Positions 25,065 to 33,075 of a DNA stretch of 35,736 nucleotides are shown here, piece after piece. The notes below the pieces were generated by a model, which was not told the origin of the DNA, ran no database searches, and was given only the letters and a program-made list of their open reading frames with translations. A program made the position numbers and the translations under genes. Source of the DNA: Alphaproteobacteria bacterium. Lineage in GTDB: Bacteria; Pseudomonadota; Alphaproteobacteria; Micavibrionales; Micavibrionaceae. Each line of letters opens with the position of its first letter. Position 1 is the first letter of the stretch. The DNA lies in assembly GCA_002701555.1 (NCBI GenBank), contig NZVS01000072.1, forward strand, positions 1-35,736, read 5' to 3'.

Positions 25065-26066
25065 TTATTGTCCTGCCCGTACTTTGCGCCACTTTGCAAC
25101 ATTTCTGTTATGCTCATCCAGTGTCCTTGAGAAGGCATGGCCGCCAGTCCCGTCAGCTACAAAGTAATAATAATCGTGGATTTCAGGATCAAGGGCTGCT
25201 TTCAATGCCTCTATACCGGGATTGCAAATTGGCCCGGGAGGAAGACCTTCATTCATGTACGTATTATAAGGTGTATCCTTCCTGAGATCCTTTGTGAGAA
25301 GTCTTCGGTTTAAAGGCCCTGTCCCGTCCTGAGAGTGTCGCCCCTCTGTAAGCCCGTAAATGACTGTCGGATCTGTTTGTAAAAGCATACCTTTTTTAAG
25401 GCGATTAATAAAAACACCGGCAACGCGCCTTCTTTCATCCGGCACACCTGTTTCTTTTTCGACAATAGAGGCGAGTATTAATGCCTCTTCTTTGTTCTGC
25501 AACGGCAAATTAGCAACGCGACTTGCCCAGGCTGAATCCAGCGCGTCTTGCATGTCTTCACGCATTTTTTCAATTACGGTTAAGGCTGTATCACCCGATT
25601 GATATCGATATGTACCTGGAAGCAGGCTGCCCTCTTCAGGTATACTTAACTCCTCTTTTTCAGGTGTTTGCAAGCCCTCGTGGGCGTTCAAAATCTGAAT
25701 TGTTTCGAAACTGGTTTTGCCCTCAGGTATTGTAACTTGCCGCACAAAGATATCACCGTTGGCAAGCTTGTTAATAACCCTATCCATAGGAATGCCGGCT
25801 TCAAATTTATACTCGCCTGCCTGCAATTTTGATTGTTGCTCTGACAGGCGCACGGCTATTTTAAATAGTAACGGGGAGGCAATAACATTCTCCGCATCCA
25901 GTCTGGCGGCAATCGTGCTGACGCCTGACCCTGAGGGTATGACTACAAATCTTTCTTCTCCCAAAGGGCCTGTGTCGGAATACAGGTGAAGGCCAAATAA
26001 TACACCAGCCGCTGCCAAGAAGGCGGTTAAAAATAGTAGGGATATAAAACCAAGAAAGCCGCGCAT
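25065..26066 (-). CDS. mltG: Endolytic murein transglycosylase MltG (YceG-like)
   Basis: A 333-residue protein with one N-terminal membrane anchor (about 5-27) and a periplasmic YceG domain. The LysM-like part is at about 40-110 (GSGVSTIAARLDAENVI) and the catalytic motif ASIVEKETG carries the conserved Glu (E203). The C-terminus has the family segment TPYNTYMNEGLPPGPICNPG. MltG cuts nascent glycan strands in the inner membrane, probably ending elongation. It begins 5 bases after the transglutaminase-like gene and likely shares its transcript. In many Alphaproteobacteria mltG directly follows fabF; here three genes intervene. Confidence 0.93.
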   Translation of the reverse strand: MRGFLGFISLLFLTAFLAAAGVLFGLHLYSDTGPLGEERFVVIPSGSGVSTIAARLDAENVIASPLLFKIAVRLSEQQSKLQAGEYKFEAGIPMDRVINKLANGDIFVRQVTIPEGKTSFETIQILNAHEGLQTPEKEELSIPEEGSLLPGTYRYQSGDTALTVIEKMREDMQDALDSAWASRVANLPLQNKEEALILASIVEKETGVPDERRRVAGVFINRLKKGMLLQTDPTVIYGLTEGRHSQDGTGPLNRRLLTKDLRKDTPYNTYMNEGLPPGPICNPGIEALKAALDPEIHDYYYFVADGTGGHAFSRTLDEHNRNVAKWRKVRAGQ

Positions 26067-26071
26067 GTAAT

Positions 26072-26872
26072 TCAGTCCGTAATATTGTCAAAAATAAATT
26101 GTTTGTAATCTATGTCAGGGATATAGGGCGTATAGGGGGGATAAAACAACCCATGCCGGGAATAAAGTCCGAATATGTAGGAGAATGGTCTCCGCATTAA
26201 CCAATAAATTTCCCCTTCATTTCCACTATCCCAATTATAGCTTACACTTCCGGCGCGGTCGTGGAGCTCGTCAAGGCTTACAGGCTGTCCAGAGTCCGTG
26301 AGTGAAATCCAACGTGCATTTGTATCAACAATCATCCAGCCCTTTTCTGTCTCAACTTCCACTACCGCATGGGATCGCAGATCGTTTCCGCTGTCAATTG
26401 CCATCGTTTCGGGCGGGGTAAATGATTTATCCCGACTGAAAAGGGAGGCGTATCTTGCATTGTATCCCAGCATACCCAGTGCTTTTTCAATTGCCCGTGC
26501 ACGATCCCCGCACTGCCCATGTTTTTCTTGCAAGAGGTCTGCGGGTTCGCGACCTTGCTTTAGTGGAATTTTTTTCAAGACAGGGGAGGCGGTAAGAATT
26601 GAATCCTGCACAGCTCTTATATCCACTATTTGATCTTCGAAAATGCCTGTATTGGAAAGGCCTGATATTGTATAGTTACTTTCGTTGAACATTGATTGCA
26701 GTGCTGTTCTGTCATCTGCCGTTATGTCAGAATCTACCCCGTGAAAAAATAAAACTGCCAGCCCGATGCATAATAACACCAAAAAGAGTAAGATTACCCG
26801 TATGCTTCCGGATTCTCCGCCTCCATATTTAACGCGCAAGACGCCTATGTCTTTCATATGGGTGTGGACCAT
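26072..26872 (-). CDS. Transglutaminase-like cysteine peptidase-fold membrane protein
   Basis: A 266-residue protein (track numbering) with one N-terminal membrane helix (about 25-44) and a periplasmic domain. The triad of transglutaminase-like enzymes is visible: Cys in HGQCGDRARA (C121), His in RSHAVVEVE (H168) and Asp in MIVDTNARW (D183). The final part has many aromatic residues. Such domains can be peptidases, amidases or crosslinkers; the substrate is unknown, though linkage to mltG and to O-antigen ligases suggests an envelope role. The start is uncertain: ATG 26872 or ATG 26857, neither with a good ribosome-binding site, and both overlap the start region of the divergent ligase gene. 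Confidence 0.72.
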   Translation of the reverse strand: MVHTHMKDIGVLRVKYGGGESGSIRVILLFLVLLCIGLAVLFFHGVDSDITADDRTALQSMFNESNYTISGLSNTGIFEDQIVDIRAVQDSILTASPVLKKIPLKQGREPADLLQEKHGQCGDRARAIEKALGMLGYNARYASLFSRDKSFTPPETMAIDSGNDLRSHAVVEVETEKGWMIVDTNARWISLTDSGQPVSLDELHDRAGSVSYNWDSGNEGEIYWLMRRPFSYIFGLYSRHGLFYPPYTPYIPDIDYKQFIFDNITD

Positions 26873-28016
26873 ATATCTATTTCTTTCACCCTTTTATTTA
26901 TTTCAAAGCGGATATCCGCAGCCAGCCGATATTCTCATATTTTTGGCTATTTGTCTGTATTTTGCGCTCACATTATTAAATTTTCAGAAAGAAATACGCT
27001 CAGTATATGTTTTTGGTGCCATGTTTGTCGGATTGGCATTTACAATTAATTTTATTCATTACTTTTTCATGCCCGACATAAAATTTATACTTCATTCTTT
27101 TATATATCTGTTCAACTTCTTTATTTTCATGTTTGTTGTGATGCTTTTTGACAGGGATCGGGAGCGTATGAACCACGTAACCTATAAAACCCTTCTGATT
27201 ATTGTTGCGTTTCAATTTCTAATGGTGGTGTTCTTTCCGGATAGTGATGATGTGCGCGCAAGCGGCACATTTAACAAATCCAATCAGCTTGCATATTGGT
27301 GCGTTTTGGCAGCAGCTTTGCTGTTGGTTTTAAAAAGAAATACAAGATTTACAATTATTGATTTGGCGGCGTTTTCAATATTGTCTTATATGCAGATGCT
27401 AACGCTTTCAAAAGCCGGAATCATAGTTTTCTTCCTTCTTTTTATAATGTTTGTTTCTTCCCCTAACATGCCCAGACGCTACAGATACATCGTAATTTTA
27501 TTCGCGGCACTTTTCTCTATCTCTTATATGGGAAATGCCCAAAAAATTTATAACTTCTTTATGAACTTTGACACCGTTGATGCTGTTTCGAAAAGGTTAG
27601 GAACGCTTGGGAAACAAAATGATGATACTCCAGAGGCGCGTGGCTATTTAAGGCTGATTGAACATCCGGGCTATTTGCTGATTGGCGCTGGTGAGGGCGC
27701 GTATCAGCGTTTTGGAAGACAGGAGCTTCATTCCGGTATCGCAACGTTGCTTTTCAGTTACGGCATTTTCGGGTTTGGGTTTTTTATAGCGTTTCTTGCA
27801 TCAGCTTTTTACAGGCTGTCTTTTTATTATTCTGCAATGCTTATGCCTATATTTTTGTTTGGCCTTACTCACCAAAATATAAGATTCAGTTTTTTCTGGA
27901 TTTTTCTGGCGGTGGCTTATGCCGGCCATTTCTTTAAAAATAATGGGGTCTATACGGAAACCCATAAAAAAGATAAACTTGTTTTGTATGACGAGGGAGT
28001 CCATGAAGAAAATTAA
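26847..28016 (+). CDS. O-antigen ligase / Wzy-like membrane protein, copy 1
   Basis: A hydrophobic protein with about 10-12 helices, of the O-antigen ligase (WaaL/Wzy_C) superfamily. The repeats GTFNKSNQLAYW and LTLSKAGII, and the periplasmic loop GAGEGAYQRFGRQELHSG with the H-S-G and LFSYGIFGFG block, are family hallmarks. These proteins polymerise or attach lipid-linked glycans. The ATG at 26847 begins directly in the first helix; 26802 or 26766 are possible longer starts. None has a clear ribosome-binding site, and every choice lies over the transglutaminase-like gene start. Copy 2 follows, starting inside its last codons. Confidence 0.8.
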   Translation: MSFIWVWTIYLFLSPFYLFQSGYPQPADILIFLAICLYFALTLLNFQKEIRSVYVFGAMFVGLAFTINFIHYFFMPDIKFILHSFIYLFNFFIFMFVVMLFDRDRERMNHVTYKTLLIIVAFQFLMVVFFPDSDDVRASGTFNKSNQLAYWCVLAAALLLVLKRNTRFTIIDLAAFSILSYMQMLTLSKAGIIVFFLLFIMFVSSPNMPRRYRYIVILFAALFSISYMGNAQKIYNFFMNFDTVDAVSKRLGTLGKQNDDTPEARGYLRLIEHPGYLLIGAGEGAYQRFGRQELHSGIATLLFSYGIFGFGFFIAFLASAFYRLSFYYSAMLMPIFLFGLTHQNIRFSFFWIFLAVAYAGHFFKNNGVYTETHKKDKLVLYDEGVHEEN

Positions 28017-29235
28017 GTTGTATAAAGCTTATCAAGATACACGGGATGGTCGCGGTATCTCGCGCGCATTGCCTGGTTATCTTCTTATCGTGTGGATTTC
28101 ATATCTCTTACTTTCCCCTTTTTACGTTTTTTACAGCGGGATGCCGCAGCCTGCAGATATGGTGCTGGTTCTTGGTTTATTTCCAGTTGTTATCCTATCA
28201 GCCTTATTGCCTGATCCTAAACTTGACTCAGCTTATTTATTGGGCGGGGCATTTGCAATTCTGACTTTCTTGGTCAATCTGACCTACTATACATTTACGC
28301 TTGATACGCTTTTTCTTCTAAGCAGCGCATTCTATATTTTTAATTTCCTGACATTTTGTTTTGTGATTTTTCTGTTCCGGCGGGCCCCTTACACGATGAA
28401 CCAGGCCACCTATATCTGTATCTCTATTATTACTGTTATGCAGTTTTTATATGTTCTTTTTATAGAACCAAGTGTTCCCCGCCACGCCGGTACGTTTAAT
28501 AACCCTAATCAGCTGGCTTACTGGTCGCTTTTAATGGCCTGTATTCTAATTGTTCTTAAAAGGTCACAATCGCTCAATATATTGGACATGGTGTTATTTT
28601 CCATGCTGGCTTTCATCCAGGCCGAGGCTTTATCAAAAGCCGGCCTCATAACTTTTGGCCTTGTGGTGGTCTTCATGGCATTCTCGCCCGTCACCAACAA
28701 AAGGTTAAAGGCTTTGTTCATGCTGGGTTTGGCGGCATTGATTATTACGAAAGTGACGGCACCTGGAGAAATAAGTATTTTGATCACGAATGCAGATAGC
28801 ATTGAGGCGGTAAGTAACAGATTGGCCAAAATAGGCGATGACACCGATGATAGTGCCCAAGGGAGGGGATATTCACGTCTTGTTGAATACCCACAATATT
28901 TAATTGCTGGGGCAGGTGAAGGCGCACATTATCGTTTTAATGCACGACAGGAATTGCATTCAGGTATAGCCACAATACTATTTTCGTACGGGATTATCGG
29001 CTTTACACTGTTTTTTACATTTCTTGCAATGGTGTTCAGAAAACTGCCTATCTATTATGGGGCGCTTCTCATTCCAATTCTTTTATATGGCTTAACGCAC
29101 CAAAATTTCAGGAATACTGGATTTTGGGTCTTTTTGGCGCTGAGTTACTCATATGCATTTTTTAAACCTCAACAAAGAGAGGCGCAGCAACGCGGCCTCG
29201 ATCACAGGCTGGATTTCTTTATCAAGAAAGAGTGA
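28003..29235 (+). CDS. O-antigen ligase / Wzy-like membrane protein, copy 2
   Basis: A 410-residue paralogue of the previous gene with the same order of blocks: LLLSPFYVFYSGMPQPADM, GTFNNPNQLAYW, ALSKAGLI, GAGEGAHYRFNARQELHSG and LFSYGIIGF. The similarity runs end to end, so this is a tandem duplication followed by clear divergence. The track begins at 27919; ATG 28003 has GAGGGA five bases upstream and gives a normal cytoplasmic N-terminus, so I use it. It overlaps copy 1 by 14 bases, which implies coupled translation. One copy may ligate and the other polymerise, but the sequence does not show which. It ends 9 bases from the convergent fabF end. Confidence 0.82.
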   Translation: MKKIKLYKAYQDTRDGRGISRALPGYLLIVWISYLLLSPFYVFYSGMPQPADMVLVLGLFPVVILSALLPDPKLDSAYLLGGAFAILTFLVNLTYYTFTLDTLFLLSSAFYIFNFLTFCFVIFLFRRAPYTMNQATYICISIITVMQFLYVLFIEPSVPRHAGTFNNPNQLAYWSLLMACILIVLKRSQSLNILDMVLFSMLAFIQAEALSKAGLITFGLVVVFMAFSPVTNKRLKALFMLGLAALIITKVTAPGEISILITNADSIEAVSNRLAKIGDDTDDSAQGRGYSRLVEYPQYLIAGAGEGAHYRFNARQELHSGIATILFSYGIIGFTLFFTFLAMVFRKLPIYYGALLIPILLYGLTHQNFRNTGFWVFLALSYSYAFFKPQQREAQQRGLDHRLDFFIKKE

Positions 29236-29244
29236 TATTTTTGG

Positions 29245-30519
29245 TTAGGAAATTGCTTTCACAGCAATACTGGCGTTAGTTCCACCGAACCCGAATGAGT
29301 TTGAGAGAATAGCCTTGACCTTTTTCTCTTTTGCTTTGAGCGGCACAAGGTCGATCCCCTTGCATGGCTCGGAAATATTTTCCAGATTAAGCGTCGGCGG
29401 CAAAATACCCGTTTCCATTGCTTTCACAGCATAAATTGCCTCAACCGCACCTGCTGCACCCAGCAAATGTCCTATAGCAGATTTTGTCGAGGACATGGAA
29501 ACTGTATCAAGCGCTGGCTCAAACAGGCGTTTTACCGCTGTGCATTCAATTCCGTCACCAAGTGGCGTGGATGTGCCATGTGCATTAATGTAATCAATAT
29601 CTTCAGGGTTAAGACCTGCGTTCTTCAGCGCCGCTTTCATGGCGCGGTATCCGCCATCACCATTTTCGGCCGGCGAGGTGATGTGATAAGCATCCCCTGA
29701 TAATCCATAACCTGCGACTTCACCATAAATCTTTGCACCGCGCTTTTTGGCGTGCTCATATTCTTCTAGAACGACTACACCCGCGCCTTCTGCGATAACA
29801 AATCCGTCACGACCCTCATCAAACGGACGGGAGGCCTGCTCTGGTGTTTCATTATAGGATGTGGACAGCGCCCGCGCTGCCGCAAAGCATGCAACGCCCA
29901 GGCGGTTTACAGCAGCTTCTGCGCCGCCTGCTACCATTACATCCGCATCACCAAGCATAATAAGGCGTGCAGCATCACCAATAGCGTGTGTCCCGGTTGC
30001 ACAAGCTGTTACAACAGAGTGGTTTGGCCCTTTAAAGCCATATTTAATAGAAACATGACCTGATGCCAGATTGATAAGCATGGCAGGAATGGAGAAAGGC
30101 GATACACGGCGCGGCCCTTTTTCATTCAAAATCATGGAAGTTTCGTAAACTGTTTGTAGGCCGCCAATGCCCGAGCCAATCATAACGCCAGTGCGCTCAA
30201 GACTTTCTTCTTCGGTCGGCGTCCAATCAGCATCTTTGACTGCTTCTTCAGCTGCCGCCAGAGCATAAAGTATAAATGTATCTACTTTTTTCTGTTCCTT
30301 TGGGGAGGTAACATCGTCGGCATGAAATTTATATGAACCTTCACCCGCAGTGTCGGCATAAGGAACAAGTCCTGCGACCCGTGATGTGATATCTGATACA
30401 TCAAAGCGGTCAATCTTTTGTATTCCGCTTTTACCAGATGTAATCTGATCCCAATTGTGAGACACCCCTGCACCGAGGGGTGAAACCATACCTAAACCTG
30501 TAATGACAACACGTTTCAT
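29245..30519 (-). CDS. fabF: Beta-ketoacyl-ACP synthase II
   Basis: A 424-residue KAS II condensing enzyme of fatty acid elongation. The catalytic Cys is in TACATGTHAI (C173), the His pair is H314 (NAHGTSTPLGD) and H351 (IGHLLGAAG), and the structural Lys is K346. These are complete. It condenses malonyl-ACP with acyl-ACP. It lies 45 bases after acpP on the same strand, with a hairpin in between, and is the last gene of the fab cluster. Confidence 0.96.
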   Translation of the reverse strand: MKRVVITGLGMVSPLGAGVSHNWDQITSGKSGIQKIDRFDVSDITSRVAGLVPYADTAGEGSYKFHADDVTSPKEQKKVDTFILYALAAAEEAVKDADWTPTEEESLERTGVMIGSGIGGLQTVYETSMILNEKGPRRVSPFSIPAMLINLASGHVSIKYGFKGPNHSVVTACATGTHAIGDAARLIMLGDADVMVAGGAEAAVNRLGVACFAAARALSTSYNETPEQASRPFDEGRDGFVIAEGAGVVVLEEYEHAKKRGAKIYGEVAGYGLSGDAYHITSPAENGDGGYRAMKAALKNAGLNPEDIDYINAHGTSTPLGDGIECTAVKRLFEPALDTVSMSSTKSAIGHLLGAAGAVEAIYAVKAMETGILPPTLNLENISEPCKGIDLVPLKAKEKKVKAILSNSFGFGGTNASIAVKAIS

Positions 30520-30534
30520 GTGATATAAAGAGAT

Positions 30535-30554
30535 TTGGTGTAAATGAACACCAA
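30535..30554 (-). other. Hairpin between acpP and fabF
   Basis: TTGGTGT and ACACCAA pair perfectly (7 bp) around a six-base loop, between the acpP stop and fabF start. No U-run follows, so it is not a classic terminator. It could weaken readthrough into fabF or protect the acpP mRNA end; both are guesses. Confidence 0.4.
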
Positions 30555-30564
30555 CGCCGGATAA

Positions 30565-30804
30565 TTATTCGGCTGAGTTGTCCTTGATGAACTGAACAGC
30601 ATCACCAACAGTCTGGATCTTTTCAGCAGCATCATCAGGAATTTCAACATTGAATTCTTCTTCAAATGCCATTACCAGCTCAACTGTGTCCAGAGAGTCA
30701 GCACCCAGGTCATCGATAAAGCTTGCGCTCTCAGTTACTTTGTCTTCTTCTACGCCAAGATGTTCAATAACAATCTTTTTCACGCGCTCAGCAACATCAC
30801 TCAT
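30565..30804 (-). CDS. acpP: Acyl carrier protein
   Basis: A 79-residue acidic ACP with the phosphopantetheine attachment motif [13 protein letters not shown] (Ser37) and the usual four-helix layout. It carries growing acyl chains for fatty acid synthesis and lipid A assembly. AGAGGA is well placed before the ATG. A likely promoter (30853-30881) lies in the 161-base gap upstream, so acpP probably has its own transcription start as well as any readthrough from fabG. Confidence 0.97.
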   Translation of the reverse strand: MSDVAERVKKIVIEHLGVEEDKVTESASFIDDLGADSLDTVELVMAFEEEFNVEIPDDAAEKIQTVGDAVQFIKDNSAE

Positions 30805-30852
30805 AATTTTTCCTCTTTTTGGTTAAACTTTTTTGAAAAGTAATCGGAGCAG

Positions 30853-30881
30853 AACATAATAAGACCTAACTCCAATTGCAA
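30853..30881 (-). promoter_or_regulatory. Probable acpP promoter
   Basis: On the minus strand TTGCAA (30876-30881) and TATGTT (30853-30858) are 17 bases apart, about 48 bases before the acpP start. The surrounding 161-base gap contains no gene. By-eye call. Confidence 0.45.
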
Positions 30882-30965
30882 GCGATTTTAGTTTAATATC
30901 ACGAACTGCGCCTCAAAGTGAAACCATTTGATGATAGAATGACGTGCTCATGTGGATAAGACGTA

Positions 30966-31298
30966 TTAAACTTTCCCGCCATCAATAACAAGAAATCTTC
31001 CCGCAGGCTTAATAGCACCGTTTAAGCCTTCCAGGGCTTCTCTTGCGCGTTCAAGCGTGTATCGGAAATAGGGGTTGTCTGCGTCCAACAATAAAATATC
31101 GTTATATGCCTGCCCTCCGGCTGCTTTCTTGTAATGGTAGCTTAGTCTTGTATCCTGCAAACTGACATCTTCGGGCGTGCCTATCGCGGCCAGCAAATTA
31201 ATCGCCTGTACATCAGCGGCATCAATCGGCCGACCTTGCTGGAAACAGAGGTCAACTTCATCTACTAATCTTTGCCATTCTTCTTTCAGAGCTTTCAT
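30966..31298 (-). CDS. Uncharacterised 110-residue protein between fabG and acpP
   Basis: A 110-residue soluble protein beginning MKALKEEWQRLVDEVDLCFQ with a long N-terminal helix, a middle AAIGTPEDVSL stretch and a C-terminal helix ending AGRFLVIDGGKV. It lacks a signal peptide and known motif. AAGG lies about 8 bases before the ATG and the fabG stop is only 10 bases away, so it is probably in the fab operon. It is not a standard member of fab clusters. Function unknown. Confidence 0.65.
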   Translation of the reverse strand: MKALKEEWQRLVDEVDLCFQQGRPIDAADVQAINLLAAIGTPEDVSLQDTRLSYHYKKAAGGQAYNDILLLDADNPYFRYTLERAREALEGLNGAIKPAGRFLVIDGGKV

Positions 31299-31308
31299 TG
31301 TAAAAGCC

Positions 31309-32046
31309 TTAAATCATCGCCATGCCGCCATTAACATGCAAGGTAAGTCCTGTTACATACCCTGCCTCATCACTTGCGAGATAAGCGCATGCACCTGCAA
31401 TATCTTCGGACGTACCCATTTTGGCCATCGGAATTGTTGTGTTTATTTTGGCCTTTTGCTCATCAGTTAATACTTCTGTCATGGCGGTTGCAATAAAGCC
31501 TGGGGCCACACAGTTAATTGTAATCCCACGTGAAGCAACTTCCTGTGCCATCGCCTTTGACCAGCCGATCATTCCGGCTTTCGAGGCGACATAGTTTGCC
31601 TGACCCGGGTTTCCTGTTACGCCAACTACAGAAGCAATATTTATGATGCGGCCCCAGCGGCGTTTCATCATGCCGCGCTGGACGGCTTTGGCCAGTCTGA
31701 ACGTAGCAGTCAGGTTAACGTCTAATACCTCTTGCCACTCTTCATCCTTCATGCGCATGGACAAATTATCGCGTGTCAGACCGGCGTTGTTAACAAGAAT
31801 ATCAATCTGACCCATTGCTTCCTCGGCAGACTTTACCAGCGCATCAACTGCACCCTCTGCAGATAAATCAGCAGGCAGGACATGAACGCGGTCGCCCAGT
31901 TCATCAGCCAAAGCCTTTAATTTGCCTTCATTACGGCCCGAGATGCCCACTGTTGCACCTTGGGCGTGAAGTGATTTTGCAATTGCCCCGCCAATACCGC
32001 CTGTTGCGCCTGTGACCAAAGCTGTTTTTCCATCTAAATTAAACAT
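31309..32046 (-). CDS. fabG: 3-oxoacyl-ACP reductase
   Basis: A 245-residue short-chain dehydrogenase with the cofactor motif TGATGGIGG (12-20), NNAG (86-89) and the catalytic set S139, Y152 and K156 (YVASK). It reduces 3-oxoacyl-ACP with NADPH in fatty acid elongation. AAAGGAT lies just before the ATG, and only 5 bases separate it from the fabD stop. Length and residues are normal. Confidence 0.96.
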   Translation of the reverse strand: MFNLDGKTALVTGATGGIGGAIAKSLHAQGATVGISGRNEGKLKALADELGDRVHVLPADLSAEGAVDALVKSAEEAMGQIDILVNNAGLTRDNLSMRMKDEEWQEVLDVNLTATFRLAKAVQRGMMKRRWGRIINIASVVGVTGNPGQANYVASKAGMIGWSKAMAQEVASRGITINCVAPGFIATAMTEVLTDEQKAKINTTIPMAKMGTSEDIAGACAYLASDEAGYVTGLTLHVNGGMAMI

Positions 32047-32051
32047 GAGGT

Positions 32052-33008
32052 TTATCCTTTGAGTTTTGTAAGTAATTCGTCAATTTGTGCAGGTGTTTCC
32101 GCGTTAAGGGTTGCAATATCACGGTCGATGCGACGTACAAGACCCGTCAGCACTTTGCCGGCACCCAACTCTATCATTTCAGTCACCCCTTGTTCTTTCA
32201 TCCAGAGAACTGATTCGCGCCAGCGCACTGTGCCGGTCACCTGCTGAACCAGAAGTTTTCTTATTTCCTCCGGATCCTCAACCGCCTCGGCTGTTACATT
32301 GGCAACAATCGGCACGGAAGGAATATCAATTTGTTCCGCATCAAGCCTTTCACGCATTTCTTCTTCTGCGGGTTTCATCAGTTTTGAATGAAACGGTGCA
32401 CTGACCGGAAGCTCGATTGCGCGCTTTGCACCCTTCTCGGTGGCAAGCTCGATAGCCTTGGCAACTGCTCCCTTATGGCCACTGACCACGATTTGACCGG
32501 GTGAGTTGTCATTGGCGGATTCGCATGTTTCGCCTGGCCCTGCACGGCTGGATGCATTCAGGGCGATTTCACGCACCTCATCAATTTCAAGACCTAAAAT
32601 AGCAGCCATTGATCCTTTGCCTACAGGTACGGCACGTTGCATGGCCTGTCCGCGCAGCCTTAAAAGGCTTGCGGCCTGTGGCACATTAAATGATCTTACA
32701 GCTGTAAGAGCTGAATATTCGCCCAAAGAATGACCCGCTGCAAAATCTACCGTATCGCGAAGAACAATCCCGCCTTGACGTTCCAAAACGCGCATTACGG
32801 CTAAAGATACGGCCATTAACGCGGGCTGTGTATTTTCAGTCAGGTTCAGGTCGTCTGCCTCGCCTTCCATCATAAGCTTGGACAGGTTCTGGCCCAGCGC
32901 CTCGTCAACTTCTTCGAAAATTTCGCGGGCCTCTGCGTATGTGTCATGCAGCTCCTTGCCCATTCCGATATATTGTGACCCTTGCCCGGGGAATATAAAT
33001 GCGCGCAT
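32052..33008 (-). CDS. fabD: Malonyl-CoA:ACP transacylase
   Basis: A 318-residue malonyl transferase with the N-terminal GQGSQ (8-12), the nucleophile motif GHSLGE (S94) and the catalytic His in APFHSKL (H207). It loads malonyl groups onto ACP to start elongation. GAGGAG before the ATG is a strong ribosome-binding site. A probable promoter lies 40-65 bases upstream, so this starts the fabD-fabG-110aa run. Confidence 0.95.
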   Translation of the reverse strand: MRAFIFPGQGSQYIGMGKELHDTYAEAREIFEEVDEALGQNLSKLMMEGEADDLNLTENTQPALMAVSLAVMRVLERQGGIVLRDTVDFAAGHSLGEYSALTAVRSFNVPQAASLLRLRGQAMQRAVPVGKGSMAAILGLEIDEVREIALNASSRAGPGETCESANDNSPGQIVVSGHKGAVAKAIELATEKGAKRAIELPVSAPFHSKLMKPAEEEMRERLDAEQIDIPSVPIVANVTAEAVEDPEEIRKLLVQQVTGTVRWRESVLWMKEQGVTEMIELGAGKVLTGLVRRIDRDIATLNAETPAQIDELLTKLKG

Positions 33009-33046
33009 TAAAATTGCTCCTCATTATATGTTTGTTTCATGTGATG

Positions 33047-33075
33047 AATAGAAAAGCTAACGCTTCCCAAGTCAA
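33047..33075 (-). promoter_or_regulatory. Probable fabD promoter
   Basis: On the minus strand TTGACT (33070-33075) and TCTATT (33047-33052) are 17 bases apart. The -35 hexamer overlaps the stop codon of the preceding reductase gene, and the ATG of fabD is about 38 bases past the -10. By-eye call. Confidence 0.5.

Noticed and set aside
33020-33035. TATAAT-like -10 sequence just before the fabD ribosome-binding site
   Set aside because: It would put the transcript start within the ribosome-binding site, leaving almost no leader; the TTGACT/TCTATT pair further upstream is better placed.
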